Shown here piece after piece: positions 24,001-33,184 of a DNA stretch of 64,000 bases. The notes beneath the pieces are model-generated. The model saw only the letters and a list, made by a program, of their open reading frames with translations. It searched no databases and was not told where the DNA came from. Both the position numbers and the translations under genes were made by a program. Where the stretch lies: the NCBI RefSeq assembly GCF_030056665.1, contig NZ_JASHIG010000016.1; one strand, written 5' to 3'. Position 1 is the stretch's first letter. Each line of letters opens with the position of its first letter. The DNA comes from Flectobacillus roseus (GTDB taxonomy: Bacteria; Bacteroidota; Bacteroidia; Cytophagales; Spirosomataceae).

Positions 24001-25296
24001 ATGATAAATACAGTCGGGAAAGCTTACTTTGGCGCCCATGAAAGAAAAGCTATGGTCAATGTTGGAACTCGTTCGGATTCCAACGTTGGCAATGGCTCAA
24101 CGCAAGTAAAGAAAAACGTTAAGGTTGGCGAGAAAAGCTATCAGATATTTCCCTGGGGAATGAACAACAAAAAGCCCAATGAAATGATGGACTTGCTTGC
24201 CTCCAATAGCGACTTAATCAACCTACTGGAAGCTAGAAAGGACTTTCTTTTTGGTGCAGGTATTGGAGTTTTCGAGCAAACTTTTGATAAGGGGACAGAG
24301 ATTTTAACCCCGATTGAAACGGAGAAATACAAAAAACTCCACGATTTTATCCAGAAAAACGACCTCAGCGAGTTCAACGAATCGGCTGGATGCCATATAG
24401 TAGATACGGCAAACCTATTTACTAATGTGAGTATTGAAAAGGATAAAGTCCCGTTAATCACTGCCATTGACCCGCTTTTATGTCGTGCGGACAAGGAACT
24501 CAAATTGGGAGCTGTCCAAAATTATCTGATTAGTGGTGAATGGGCGAGTAATTCACAGAAGGATATTATCGTTACGCCTTCTCTCAAGTTGGATACTGAC
24601 TTGAGCAAACAAGGTGAGTACATCATGCACGTGAAGCGAACCCAGACAGGACAATTTTATTACAGCTATGCGACATGGTGGCCAGTCCAAAAAGCCATTT
24701 CCATTGCTAATCGCCTTTGGGATTTTCATATCAATGGACTCGACACCCAGTATAACGCTGCCAATATCGTTCGTGTTGCTAGTGAGTACTTTAGCAAGTT
24801 CGGCGCTGAATATGAAGGCGGTGAAGATGCCTTCAGGGAGGAGTTTTGGGAGAATGTAGATTCGCTTTTAAGTGGAGAACAAGGCTCAAACCGAATGCTT
24901 GCCGATGAATGTGCCGTGGGTCCCGATGGAAAGTTAACCCCGTACATCGAGATTGTCCCCGTAGAACGTGGTATCAAAGGTGACGAGTACCTGAAGCTTT
25001 ATGAGATTGTAATGTTAGCGATTTCTAATGCCTCATCAATTCTCTCCAACATTGCAGGGGTTTCCAATGGTAAGGTAATGGGTGGCTCAGGCTCGGAACT
25101 TCGTGTTTCGGCAGAGTTCCAACAACAGTACCGAACCCCACGTGAACGCCAAATGATTCTGCGAGTGCTAAACCGCAAAATCAAACCTTTGTTGGAGTTG
25201 CCCAACAATGTAGTTTTTGCTTATAAAAATATCATTCTGCAAACCTTGGACGTCAACCCAACGGGAACGCAGAAAACCACCTCAAACGCCTCTTAA
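24001..25296 (+). CDS. Portal protein
   Basis: A 431-residue protein from ATG 24001, preceded by GTACACCT. The segment PNEMMDLLASNSDLINLLEA, followed by RKDFLFGAG and a helix-rich C-terminus (YRTPRERQMILRVLNRKIKP), resembles portal proteins of Bacteroidota phages. It directly follows the terminase genes. A longer frame to 23938 adds an unlikely hydrophobic leader. The portal forms the ring through which DNA enters the head. Confidence 0.7.
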   Translation: MINTVGKAYFGAHERKAMVNVGTRSDSNVGNGSTQVKKNVKVGEKSYQIFPWGMNNKKPNEMMDLLASNSDLINLLEARKDFLFGAGIGVFEQTFDKGTEILTPIETEKYKKLHDFIQKNDLSEFNESAGCHIVDTANLFTNVSIEKDKVPLITAIDPLLCRADKELKLGAVQNYLISGEWASNSQKDIIVTPSLKLDTDLSKQGEYIMHVKRTQTGQFYYSYATWWPVQKAISIANRLWDFHINGLDTQYNAANIVRVASEYFSKFGAEYEGGEDAFREEFWENVDSLLSGEQGSNRMLADECAVGPDGKLTPYIEIVPVERGIKGDEYLKLYEIVMLAISNASSILSNIAGVSNGKVMGGSGSELRVSAEFQQQYRTPRERQMILRVLNRKIKPLLELPNNVVFAYKNIILQTLDVNPTGTQKTTSNAS

Positions 25297-25297
25297 G

Positions 25298-25492
25298 ATG
25301 GTAGCGCAAATTATTTGGATTGTATTAAGAATTATAATCCTTTCGGTCATTTGGATAGGAACACGAGTACAGGTAAAACGTGGTGACATTTCAGTAATCA
25401 ATGCGGCTGGTGTTATTATGGGTACTTGCGTCTACTTTGGGATTGACCTTATCTTATTATTATTTGGTGGGTTCTTCGATAAACTATTTTAA
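25298..25492 (+). CDS. Small two-segment membrane protein
   Basis: A 64-residue protein with two hydrophobic segments (IIWIVLRIIILSVIWIG and a second ending LILLLFGGFF) separated by a short basic loop (TRVQVKRGD). It starts 1 base after the portal stop and ends 2 bases before the next gene. It may be an additional holin or a membrane-associated injection factor; no family recognised. Confidence 0.55.
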   Translation: MVAQIIWIVLRIIILSVIWIGTRVQVKRGDISVINAAGVIMGTCVYFGIDLILLLFGGFFDKLF

Positions 25493-25494
25493 TC

Positions 25495-26472
25495 ATGCTA
25501 ATCAAATCCACACAGGAAATGAGGGCATTTTTAGGAAGAGCCATTTCCTCTGATTTCACCTTTGATTCCTTAAAACCTTACCTTGAGCTGGCGCAACAAG
25601 ATTACTTGGTCAAAGCCTTGGGAGCTGAATACTGGGCAATTTTAGAAGCTCAAGCCCAGAACAGTGAGGTAAACAACCCAATATTACCGCTTGTCCGCAG
25701 AGCTTTGGCATTTTATGCGTATCACAAGTATTTACCCTATTCCATCGGCTTGGATAGCGACAACGGTTTACAAGAAACCGAATCCGATAATACCAAACCT
25801 TTGCGAATCGGGGTACTTGAAAAACGCCAGAGAGAAACGATTGAAAACGCCTCGAATGCACTAGAGTCAGTATTATTGGAGCTTTTCAAGAATAAGACTA
25901 CTTACCAAGCTTTCTGGGCTACTCCTTACGGTATATCGCTTAAGAGTGTTTGGTTTCCAACCGCCACCCATCTTACTGATGTTTTGCCCTTGGTCGGTGG
26001 TTCGTATAGGATGTTCGTTAGTATCAACCGCTACTTTGTTTGGGCTGAAGTATCCAAGGTTTTACCAGTAATTGGTATGGCTACCTTAGCTCAAATCAAA
26101 CAAGCGCATATCAACAACGCCACCGATGAGGTATTGGTCAATGCTTGTCGGTTACTCAAGCAATACATCGCTTGGGCAGCGTATGAAGAAGCCTTACTTT
26201 TTTTGAATGTGGTACAGCTCGGCAATGGGTCCTTGAGAGTCTTGAGTGAGTTTGACGGTATCAACAACACCAAAGCACCTGACGAGAAACTTTGGGCAGA
26301 ATACAAACGAGGTATTCAAAACCGAACCGATGGGGCGTACAACGATTTGATAGGCTTTTTATCGAAGAATGTAACAACCTTCAGCGATTTTGCCAATCAA
26401 ACAGCCTACAAACCAGAACGTGGGCGACTACCCGACAACAGCAAGTATAAATCAATTTTTAGGATGAAATAG
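25495..26472 (+). CDS. DUF6712-like head-tail connector protein
   Basis: A 325-residue helical protein (MLIKSTQEMRAFLGRAISSD). The segments YLELAQQDYLVKALGAEYW and LVRRALAFYAYHKYLP match the repeated pattern of DUF6712, found beside portal genes in Bacteroidota phages and thought to be a connector. The two halves look alike (second: LLKQYIAWAAYEEALLFL), suggesting an internal duplication. Confidence 0.6.
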   Translation: MLIKSTQEMRAFLGRAISSDFTFDSLKPYLELAQQDYLVKALGAEYWAILEAQAQNSEVNNPILPLVRRALAFYAYHKYLPYSIGLDSDNGLQETESDNTKPLRIGVLEKRQRETIENASNALESVLLELFKNKTTYQAFWATPYGISLKSVWFPTATHLTDVLPLVGGSYRMFVSINRYFVWAEVSKVLPVIGMATLAQIKQAHINNATDEVLVNACRLLKQYIAWAAYEEALLFLNVVQLGNGSLRVLSEFDGINNTKAPDEKLWAEYKRGIQNRTDGAYNDLIGFLSKNVTTFSDFANQTAYKPERGRLPDNSKYKSIFRMK

Positions 26473-26488
26473 TAAATTTTTCTACACC

Positions 26489-27130
26489 ATGTTTAAAAAA
26501 CTTATTGCCCTGTTCTCCCTAGTTTTATTATTAAATCTCAATGGCTTTGCCTCTGTTTTTGACCTGTATTTTCCTCGATTGATTCAAGCAGAAGGATATT
26601 ACTTTGTCATGGTTCAATACGATAAAGGAGGTGCGACCAAGTTTGGAATTACCTACGCTGTGTACAAAAATTGGTGTAATCGTACCACACTAATTCTTAT
26701 CAGTTGCGATAAAGACAAAAACGGCAAACTGGAGGTAAATGATTTACGGATAACGACCCTGCTCGATGTTAAGCCAATTTATCTTACTCGATACTGGGAA
26801 TTCCATCGGCTTAGTGAAATCCAGAACCAAGGGATAGCCGAAATCATAGGCGATATGATAATCAACTGCGGGACTGGTCGAAACCATGTACACGTCAAGA
26901 CTATCCAAAAACATCTTGGTTTAAAGGCTGACGGTATCATTGGCACCAAAACGCTGGAGGCCATCAACAAGGCTAATCCTTCAAGGCTTTATAAGTTCAT
27001 TTATCAGTATCGATCCAATTATTACAAAAAGATAGGGGTAGGTACTCAACGAAAGTTTTTAAAGGGCTGGTTAAACCGAATTTCTACACTAAAAAACGCT
27101 CATACCGATGAAAATTACATTGCTCTTTAG
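26489..27130 (+). CDS. Secreted GH108-type endolysin
   Basis: A 213-residue lysozyme-like enzyme. Residues 1-21 are a signal peptide (MFKKLIALFSLVLLLNLNGF), so export by the host Sec path is expected. LIQAEGYYFVMVQYDKGGAT and KFGITYAVY form the glycosyl hydrolase 108 core, with the expected catalytic glutamate in QAEG. HLGLKADGIIGTKTLEAI near 143 is a peptidoglycan-binding motif. An EF-hand-like loop (DKDKNGKLEVND, about 75-86) is inserted in the catalytic domain. It starts the lysis block and its end overlaps the next gene by 23 bases. Confidence 0.8.
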   Translation: MFKKLIALFSLVLLLNLNGFASVFDLYFPRLIQAEGYYFVMVQYDKGGATKFGITYAVYKNWCNRTTLILISCDKDKNGKLEVNDLRITTLLDVKPIYLTRYWEFHRLSEIQNQGIAEIIGDMIINCGTGRNHVHVKTIQKHLGLKADGIIGTKTLEAINKANPSRLYKFIYQYRSNYYKKIGVGTQRKFLKGWLNRISTLKNAHTDENYIAL

Positions 27131-27428
27131 CGCATTTATTTTTTGCGCTTTTACCTTTTTCGGTTCGCTCAATGATACCGTAAAAAGCACTAATCCTCAC
27201 AAAGATTCTGTCCAAAAAATTACCCAAATCGCTACGATTCGTAAGACTATCGACAGTATCGACACTCATTCTGAAGGGCTTTGCGATACCTGCGTGGCAG
27301 CCTACAAAACGGTAATTATCGAGAACCGTTTATTGGCCAAGCGTATTTCGGAGCAAAACTATGAAATGAGTAAACTCATTGAGCAAAACGATGCCATACT
27401 CAACCGCAAGCGGATAGCTAGGCGTTAG
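27108..27428 (+). CDS. Small membrane-anchored protein, lysis block
   Basis: A 106-residue protein with an N-terminal hydrophobic segment (MKITLLFSAFIFCAFTFFG) and a helical, charged remainder ending RKRIARR; it holds a CDTC motif. Overlaps the endolysin gene by 23 bases. Position and shape suggest a lysis accessory factor such as a spanin-like or holin-regulating protein. Confidence 0.55.
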   Translation: MKITLLFSAFIFCAFTFFGSLNDTVKSTNPHKDSVQKITQIATIRKTIDSIDTHSEGLCDTCVAAYKTVIIENRLLAKRISEQNYEMSKLIEQNDAILNRKRIARR

Positions 27429-27465
27429 GGCTCAAACTGTTCCATCTTTTAATCCTATTGCTTGT

Positions 27466-27750
27466 ATGCTCAATCAAAATTTGGGTGTTATCGAGAGACT
27501 TACTTCTCCTACCCCGTCCATTTTCCGAACCATCCGAAATATTTCCCTGGTATTGGCTGCCATTGGTGCGAGTATCGCCCAACTTCAGACGCAAATGGAG
27601 CTTCCTGACTGGCTACTTTTTGCGGGTGACAAATCCGTTTGGATTAGCGGTTTGCTCACTGCCTTGGTTTCACAACTCACGGTAGACTATACCACCAAAG
27701 CCATTGTAGATGCCACCTCCGAAAAAGCCGAAAAGGGGTATTTGAGATGA
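27466..27750 (+). CDS. Probable holin
   Basis: A 94-residue protein with two hydrophobic segments (ISLVLAAIGASIAQL and VWISGLLTALVSQLTV) and a short charged C-terminus. Small two-segment membrane proteins beside endolysin are typical holins. Its stop overlaps the next start by 4 bases. Confidence 0.65.
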   Translation: MLNQNLGVIERLTSPTPSIFRTIRNISLVLAAIGASIAQLQTQMELPDWLLFAGDKSVWISGLLTALVSQLTVDYTTKAIVDATSEKAEKGYLR

Positions 27751-28121
27751 AATGGCTCGAATCACTGTGGACCTCCCAAACGACAGCGAGGCTGTTTGGC
27801 TTTGGGAACTCTGTAAAAAACTGGGCTATCAAATACAAGCTGTTCATTTTGGCAACGATTATCCTGTTGGTAATCATTCTAAACAAATGCCAGCGTGTGA
27901 AATCGTCTCAAGTTCAGACTTTACAGCAAACAGCCAAACAGCACCGCACTCAAGCAGAGCAGGCGCACCAAAAGGCTACTTCAGCCGAAAAGAAACTCGA
28001 AGATTTATCAAAGACAAAGCAAAACGATGAAGCTCAATTTAGGCGTAAAAGTGATTTTATTGATAGGATGTCTGACGACAACCTGCAAAGCGCAATCGAC
28101 TCAGCGTACAACTACCGATAG
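27747..28121 (+). CDS. Inner-membrane spanin-like protein
   Basis: A 124-residue protein with one membrane segment (KLFILATIILLVIILNK, about 31-47) and a periplasmic coiled coil rich in Gln, Lys and Glu. This is the layout of Rz-type inner spanins. Coupled to the holin by ATGA and overlapped by the next gene in another frame. Confidence 0.65.
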   Translation: MKWLESLWTSQTTARLFGFGNSVKNWAIKYKLFILATIILLVIILNKCQRVKSSQVQTLQQTAKQHRTQAEQAHQKATSAEKKLEDLSKTKQNDEAQFRRKSDFIDRMSDDNLQSAIDSAYNYR

Positions 28122-28419
28122 TCTTCGTCAGCTCCTTCCAAAAGGGTATTATGTCTTGACCGAGCAGGGTGCCAAAGATGCCCTCAAAGCCAAAATGGAG
28201 GCTGATTTTCTCAAGAAACAGTTAGTCATTCGAGATTCGGTTATTGCCCTAAAAGACACCATCATTAGCTACCAAAAGGTTGAAATAGCCGAAAGAGTTA
28301 ATGTGGATATCCTTCAACAACAAGCCCTCAAGAAGTCCAAAACCAAAGCGGTCTTAAAAACCATAGAGGTTTGGGCGTATCGAGCGGTGATAGTTCTCAA
28401 AATTGTAGGTTTATGGTAA
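28027..28419 (+). CDS. Outer-spanin-like secreted protein overlapping the inner one
   Basis: A 130-residue protein with an N-terminal signal-like segment (MKLNLGVKVILLIGCLTTTC), a helical charged middle and a hydrophobic C-terminal stretch (VWAYRAVIVLKIVGLW). The first 95 bases lie in another frame inside the inner-spanin gene, as with Rz/Rz1 pairs. The lipobox is not canonical (LTTTC), so lipoprotein status is uncertain. Confidence 0.55.
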   Translation: MKLNLGVKVILLIGCLTTTCKAQSTQRTTTDSLRQLLPKGYYVLTEQGAKDALKAKMEADFLKKQLVIRDSVIALKDTIISYQKVEIAERVNVDILQQQALKKSKTKAVLKTIEVWAYRAVIVLKIVGLW

Positions 28420-29243
28420 AGGTTCAATTCAACGCATGGGAGTTTGATATGCCCGAACGCTGGGAGGAATGTTCTCTTGAGCAAATCGCCAAACTCTCTC
28501 CTCTGATTCATTGGAAAGTAGAAGACATCACCGAAACGGAACAGGAATATGCCGTTTTTATCCTCTTGGGTTGTAGTCCACAGTTTTGGAACGAACTAAC
28601 CTTGGAAGTCCAGCAATACCAAGCCTTGATAAAAATTGCCCGTTTTGCTTTTGAACAAAAGATAGTCGAAAGACCTTTTGCCGAATTCAAACACCAGGGA
28701 ATTACCTACTATGTTTTTGAAGAAAGCTTTGCGAATTCTGATGCGGTGGACGTTGCTTGGGCAAATATGCAATACCTAGCTTTTGCCAATCCTGATGAAC
28801 CTAATCTCGATGCGCTCGACGAACTACTGGCAACCTTGTGCCGTCCTGCTCGTAACGATCTCCACGAGTTTCAGCAATCCAAGGACTGGGATGGTGATAT
28901 AAGAGAACCATACAACGGTCAACGGGTAAAAGCTCGTGCCAAGGAATTTAAAAGCCTTGATATCGGTATCAAAATCGCTTTACTCCAGTATTTCGAATCT
29001 CAAAACACCTTGTTTTTAGAATCTTACGCCAATATGATGGGTGACGATGGGCGTGCGCCTCGCTACGAAAATGGTATGGGATGGGTCACCATGCTCATGT
29101 CAGTAGCCGAAAAAGGAACTTTTGGCAATTTCGAGGCAGTTTGTCACCAAAATGTACACCTAGTATGGACCAAATGCCTCGACGATACCCTTGAGGCAAA
29201 AGAACAAGAACGATTAATGGAAGCCCAAAGACTCAAATCATGA
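28413..29243 (+). CDS. Hypothetical tail-region protein (276 aa)
   Basis: From ATG 28413 (overlapping the previous stop) the product begins MVKVQFNAWEFDMPERWEEC. Mostly helical, no recognised family. It lies where tail assembly chaperones or tail-tube-associated genes usually sit. An upstream ATG at 28371 would place the start deep in the spanin gene. Confidence 0.55.
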   Translation: MVKVQFNAWEFDMPERWEECSLEQIAKLSPLIHWKVEDITETEQEYAVFILLGCSPQFWNELTLEVQQYQALIKIARFAFEQKIVERPFAEFKHQGITYYVFEESFANSDAVDVAWANMQYLAFANPDEPNLDALDELLATLCRPARNDLHEFQQSKDWDGDIREPYNGQRVKARAKEFKSLDIGIKIALLQYFESQNTLFLESYANMMGDDGRAPRYENGMGWVTMLMSVAEKGTFGNFEAVCHQNVHLVWTKCLDDTLEAKEQERLMEAQRLKS

Positions 29244-29737
29244 TATCAAACTTTTCCCAAATGTTAGCCTTTTTAGAGGCTCAAGCAAAATCCACTACTG
29301 GCATAGTGGATTTTCGTCATGTAGGCTCAGCCGAATTTATCATTGAGCGTATTCAGAAGTATTATACCAGCAATTACAAGGATGGGGCCTGTCTCTTTTT
29401 GGATACTTCAGAAGGAGTATTGCAAGCTATCGAATACGATATCATGAATATTTCCTTTGTTCTGGGTGTAACCGTACTGATGAAACCCAACTCCAACGAC
29501 CCTGTAGAACAAGATGCTATTTGGAGCGAAACCCTCGATGCGAGCATTCGTTTCTTCTCGAAACTCAAGGAGCAAGAAGCTATTGTGGAAAATTCGGAAT
29601 GGTTTGAATGTGGAATCATAGAAAACAAACTGCATCAAGTTTCTAAAATCACTAACTCCAACGCGATGGGCTGGCGTAACGAAATCATTTTTACCTACAA
29701 CATCGACAAGATTTTCAACCATTGTAATTGTAACTAA
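29240..29737 (+). CDS. Hypothetical tail-region protein (165 aa)
   Basis: A 165-residue protein (MISNFSQMLAFLEAQAKSTT) overlapping its upstream neighbour by 4 bases (ATGA). Mixed alpha/beta, similar in size to phage tail-terminator or neck proteins, but no motif is recognised. Confidence 0.55.
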   Translation: MISNFSQMLAFLEAQAKSTTGIVDFRHVGSAEFIIERIQKYYTSNYKDGACLFLDTSEGVLQAIEYDIMNISFVLGVTVLMKPNSNDPVEQDAIWSETLDASIRFFSKLKEQEAIVENSEWFECGIIENKLHQVSKITNSNAMGWRNEIIFTYNIDKIFNHCNCN

Positions 29738-29738
29738 T

Positions 29739-31814
29739 ATGGATTCACTTGCTACTGGAATCAGTCACCTGCCTTTATGTTTTAGCAGAAATAAGCTTAC
29801 CTATCATGTGGATGCCTTCGACCCATTGGTTACCCTAAGAGCTGGCTTACTGACTTATATCGAAATTCATACCCCAAAGGCTTACCAATCTGCCGAATTT
29901 GTCAAGCTTGCTGAGCGTGTAGCCAGCGAACGACCTATGCAAATGTTATCGGGTGCGCCCTTTTATTATGGGACTGATTTTGAGATTGATTCTATTTTGG
30001 ATGGGTTATTGTCATACTGCCCACCTAAGTACAATCAAACACAAATCATGGTTTGCGCCTCCATGACGATACCTTTTAAGGTCAAAAGCGCTATCAAAAA
30101 CAATACAGGGGTACTGGGTACTGTTTCTACTTCAGAGACGCTTTTTGCTATCAAAGCAGGTTTAAGCGCCGATCAATACCCTGGTTGGAAAGACAATTTT
30201 TTTACCAATTATTTTGACCAAAACAAACCCTTTTTAACCTTCCATCCCAGGGAAAAAATCATCGACCGAGAACAACCGGAATTCTTATACTGGCTTTGTA
30301 ATCTGCTCCCAAAACCTAGCAAAGTCAATGTTCGGGTAGAAGTGAGTTTTTCGGATGGCAGCACTTCTATTCTCACACCCCAATTTTTGGTGAATCCTAC
30401 CCAATACACCGTTTACTGTATCCCTGTGGGATTTGTAACCTTGGGGCTTGATTTGCTCGAAACTGACACCAAAAAAGTAGTGGATTATCAAGTATGGTTA
30501 AGCAATGATGTCAACCAGCGCTTGACAGAAATACGAACTTACACCCTCGAAACCCTGTATTTCCCTAATACTCGGTATGTCATTTTTGTCAATTCTTTGG
30601 GAGGTTATGATACTATCCGAACCACTGGCACTGGTCAAGGAAGCCTCAAGGTCAACCGCACCAAGGGCGAAAAAGTACTCGAAAGCAATTATCAGGCTTC
30701 GAGTGCTGAGGTATTTGTAACCGAAATCACGGGTAAAAAGGTACTCAATCTCAATACTGGCTATTTTGATGGCGACCAAACCGCCTACCTTAACGAGCTG
30801 ATGTTTGCCAAGGAAATCTATTTGGTATCAAATGATGGCTTTATTCCTGTTACGCTCAATAGCGACGCTTACGATTATACGCAAGACAATGAGGATTTGG
30901 CAGGACGTACCTTTGAATTTGAATTTGCCAAAACCGAAAATGCTTTTTCGGACTTACCTACAGCTCCCCAACAAACCACCCGTGAGCTGGTATGGATTCC
31001 TTCAAATCCGTACTGTATATATGACCCCGAAACGGGTCTGACTACGGGTTTTCAGGCAGCTTCTCAATTGGTTTTGGCGTATAAAGACACGGGCGAAAAG
31101 GTTAAAGGCGTGCCTCCTAAAGATAATTTCCCTGGTACTGAAGGGTACTTTGCTCCTGCCCGTTCTTCGGCTTGTACCGCTGGCAATGCACCCTTTAAAA
31201 ACACTGCTATTTCCCAAAAAGGCACTTATACCCGTAGCAACTGTATAAACAGTTATGGCGATTATGCCACGGTAACCGTACCAGCGAATACCTTTGGCGG
31301 ACAGTCTCAAGAAGAAGCCGACAACCGAGCCAAAGCAAGATGGGCATTTCTCAATACTGAGGAATACGCTAATCTGTATGCTTCGTGTCTTGCGGCGCCA
31401 GAATTTTATACCATGAATCCACAACCACCAGTCAATCAGTTCAATTACCGCTATGTAACCAAACCAAGTACTATGAACTGTCAAATTAACGGTGGAATTG
31501 GTGCGGCTTCGGGCAATAATGCCGATTTGGTATTTGGTAATCACTGGGCGATTCAGAACAACACCAACCCAAATTCCAAGGTGTATCCAGTGGGTAAAAA
31601 TGATATTTTACTCCCATGTGGTGAGTCCTATATGTTGACTATTTATGGTTGGGATAAATCGGTACGAGTAAAGATTTATGCAAATGGAACCTCTTTAGCA
31701 ACCAAAACTATTACTCCAGCCGAATTCCAAGCGGGTGAAGGTGCATATATCTATCAAATCTCCGTGGCTATTCCCTCTCAAGCTAAAGTTTTTGTATTGT
31801 TCGAAACCCTATGA
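29739..31814 (+). CDS. Large tail protein with DUF5977-like module
   Basis: A 691-residue protein. Residues about 485-550 (SACTAGNAPFKNTAIS ... YATVTVPANTFGGQSQEEAD ... NLYASC) match the DUF5977 pattern: conserved cysteines, VPAN/G, SQxEAD and a closing cysteine, found in Bacteroidota surface and phage proteins. The other parts are beta-rich. Its end overlaps the next gene by 4 bases. A tail or baseplate-hub role is likely from position. Confidence 0.6.
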   Translation: MDSLATGISHLPLCFSRNKLTYHVDAFDPLVTLRAGLLTYIEIHTPKAYQSAEFVKLAERVASERPMQMLSGAPFYYGTDFEIDSILDGLLSYCPPKYNQTQIMVCASMTIPFKVKSAIKNNTGVLGTVSTSETLFAIKAGLSADQYPGWKDNFFTNYFDQNKPFLTFHPREKIIDREQPEFLYWLCNLLPKPSKVNVRVEVSFSDGSTSILTPQFLVNPTQYTVYCIPVGFVTLGLDLLETDTKKVVDYQVWLSNDVNQRLTEIRTYTLETLYFPNTRYVIFVNSLGGYDTIRTTGTGQGSLKVNRTKGEKVLESNYQASSAEVFVTEITGKKVLNLNTGYFDGDQTAYLNELMFAKEIYLVSNDGFIPVTLNSDAYDYTQDNEDLAGRTFEFEFAKTENAFSDLPTAPQQTTRELVWIPSNPYCIYDPETGLTTGFQAASQLVLAYKDTGEKVKGVPPKDNFPGTEGYFAPARSSACTAGNAPFKNTAISQKGTYTRSNCINSYGDYATVTVPANTFGGQSQEEADNRAKARWAFLNTEEYANLYASCLAAPEFYTMNPQPPVNQFNYRYVTKPSTMNCQINGGIGAASGNNADLVFGNHWAIQNNTNPNSKVYPVGKNDILLPCGESYMLTIYGWDKSVRVKIYANGTSLATKTITPAEFQAGEGAYIYQISVAIPSQAKVFVLFETL

Positions 31815-33184
31815 AACTACTCATAAAAATTGCTGGGCAACCGGTAGACGTTTCTCCAGATACATCCATCAACCTTGTGCGAAAAAGTCCGGTGTTTCAA
31901 CGCGATGAAATTATTGGCGATTATGCCGAGGAAATCAACCTACCTTTTACCTTACAAAACGATAGAATTTTGGGGTATTTTAGGCATCCACAGTCAGCAA
32001 CGGCCATCCAACGAATGTACTGTGAACAGTATGTAAATACCAATATGCTTACTCGTGGTTACGTGCTACCAATGGAGGCGATTGATAATTATCGTTTGGC
32101 TTATACTTCTGGTTTAGCAGATGCTTTTGGCAATATCAGAACCAAAAGTTTAAGAAGCATCGACTTTGGAAGCATTGATTTACCGACCAATTACAACAAT
32201 ACCCTTACCAATACCTATCAAAATGGCGGTTTTGTATTTCCTTGTATTTGGTCGCCAGAATTTTACCAAAATCCCCCTGAAGCGTTCAATGGAAAAATCA
32301 ATGACTATAACAATGGCTATACCTCCGGGCCAAAAGTACCCATGTTTTTTGTCAGGTATATTCTCGAACAAATAGCCTCACTCACAGGCTTTGTTTTTAG
32401 TTTCAATACACCTGAAATCAATAATTGGATAATCTACAATACACAAAGCTTGGATTCTTTAGGAGTGATTTTACCCCAAAATCATTTACCTGATTTAACA
32501 GTAGGGCAATTTTTATTGGAATTTGCAAAGCTTACCAATTCGGCTCTGTTCTTTGATGTACCTAATCGTATGCTCCAGTTTAAAACCCGAAAAAGTATTT
32601 ATCAATCTGAATGTATCTTGGACTGGAGCAAAAAGGCAAGCCCCATCAAAGGCAAAATTCCTTTTGGATCATCTGGTTTGGAGCTACTGTTTACCGAAGA
32701 TTCAGACGATGGAGTCACAAAACTTATGCCTCTTGAAAGCTACCTAAGTGCAGGAGCCAATGAGGATATCACTAAAATCGAAACTGTTTGGAGTACCCTC
32801 CCTACGGTTAACGGCCTCCCTTATACCCTCCAACAAGGCATCACAGCAGGGCAAAACGACAAAACATTTAGTCCAAGGCTTTTACAATGGAGTGGATTAC
32901 AAAACGGTATTCCCTTGGCAAAAGCAGAAACCAATGCTCTTGAGCTTTTTTGGAATACTTCTACTGGGCTTTTCAATCGCTATTATCAAGAAGAAGAATG
33001 GCTCAATCAAAACACCTTTATCATACCTCCAGTAACCTTGTACCTTACCGAAAGTGATTTGGCACAATGGACACCCGACCAAAAGGTGCATATCAACGGA
33101 GTAAATTATTTATTTGACCAAATCGAGTGTCCTTTACACAACCTCTCTCAAGGCTGTATTGGCACTGCTTACCGTGTTTATTGA
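31811..33184 (+). CDS. Tail/baseplate-like protein (457 aa)
   Basis: A 457-residue protein starting MKLLIKIAGQPVDVSPDTSI, with EEINLPFTLQNDRILGYFRH. I have seen this sort of opening in structural proteins of Bacteroidota phages; no precise family can be named. Its stop codon shares a base with the next gene's ATG. Confidence 0.55.
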   Translation: MKLLIKIAGQPVDVSPDTSINLVRKSPVFQRDEIIGDYAEEINLPFTLQNDRILGYFRHPQSATAIQRMYCEQYVNTNMLTRGYVLPMEAIDNYRLAYTSGLADAFGNIRTKSLRSIDFGSIDLPTNYNNTLTNTYQNGGFVFPCIWSPEFYQNPPEAFNGKINDYNNGYTSGPKVPMFFVRYILEQIASLTGFVFSFNTPEINNWIIYNTQSLDSLGVILPQNHLPDLTVGQFLLEFAKLTNSALFFDVPNRMLQFKTRKSIYQSECILDWSKKASPIKGKIPFGSSGLELLFTEDSDDGVTKLMPLESYLSAGANEDITKIETVWSTLPTVNGLPYTLQQGITAGQNDKTFSPRLLQWSGLQNGIPLAKAETNALELFWNTSTGLFNRYYQEEEWLNQNTFIIPPVTLYLTESDLAQWTPDQKVHINGVNYLFDQIECPLHNLSQGCIGTAYRVY

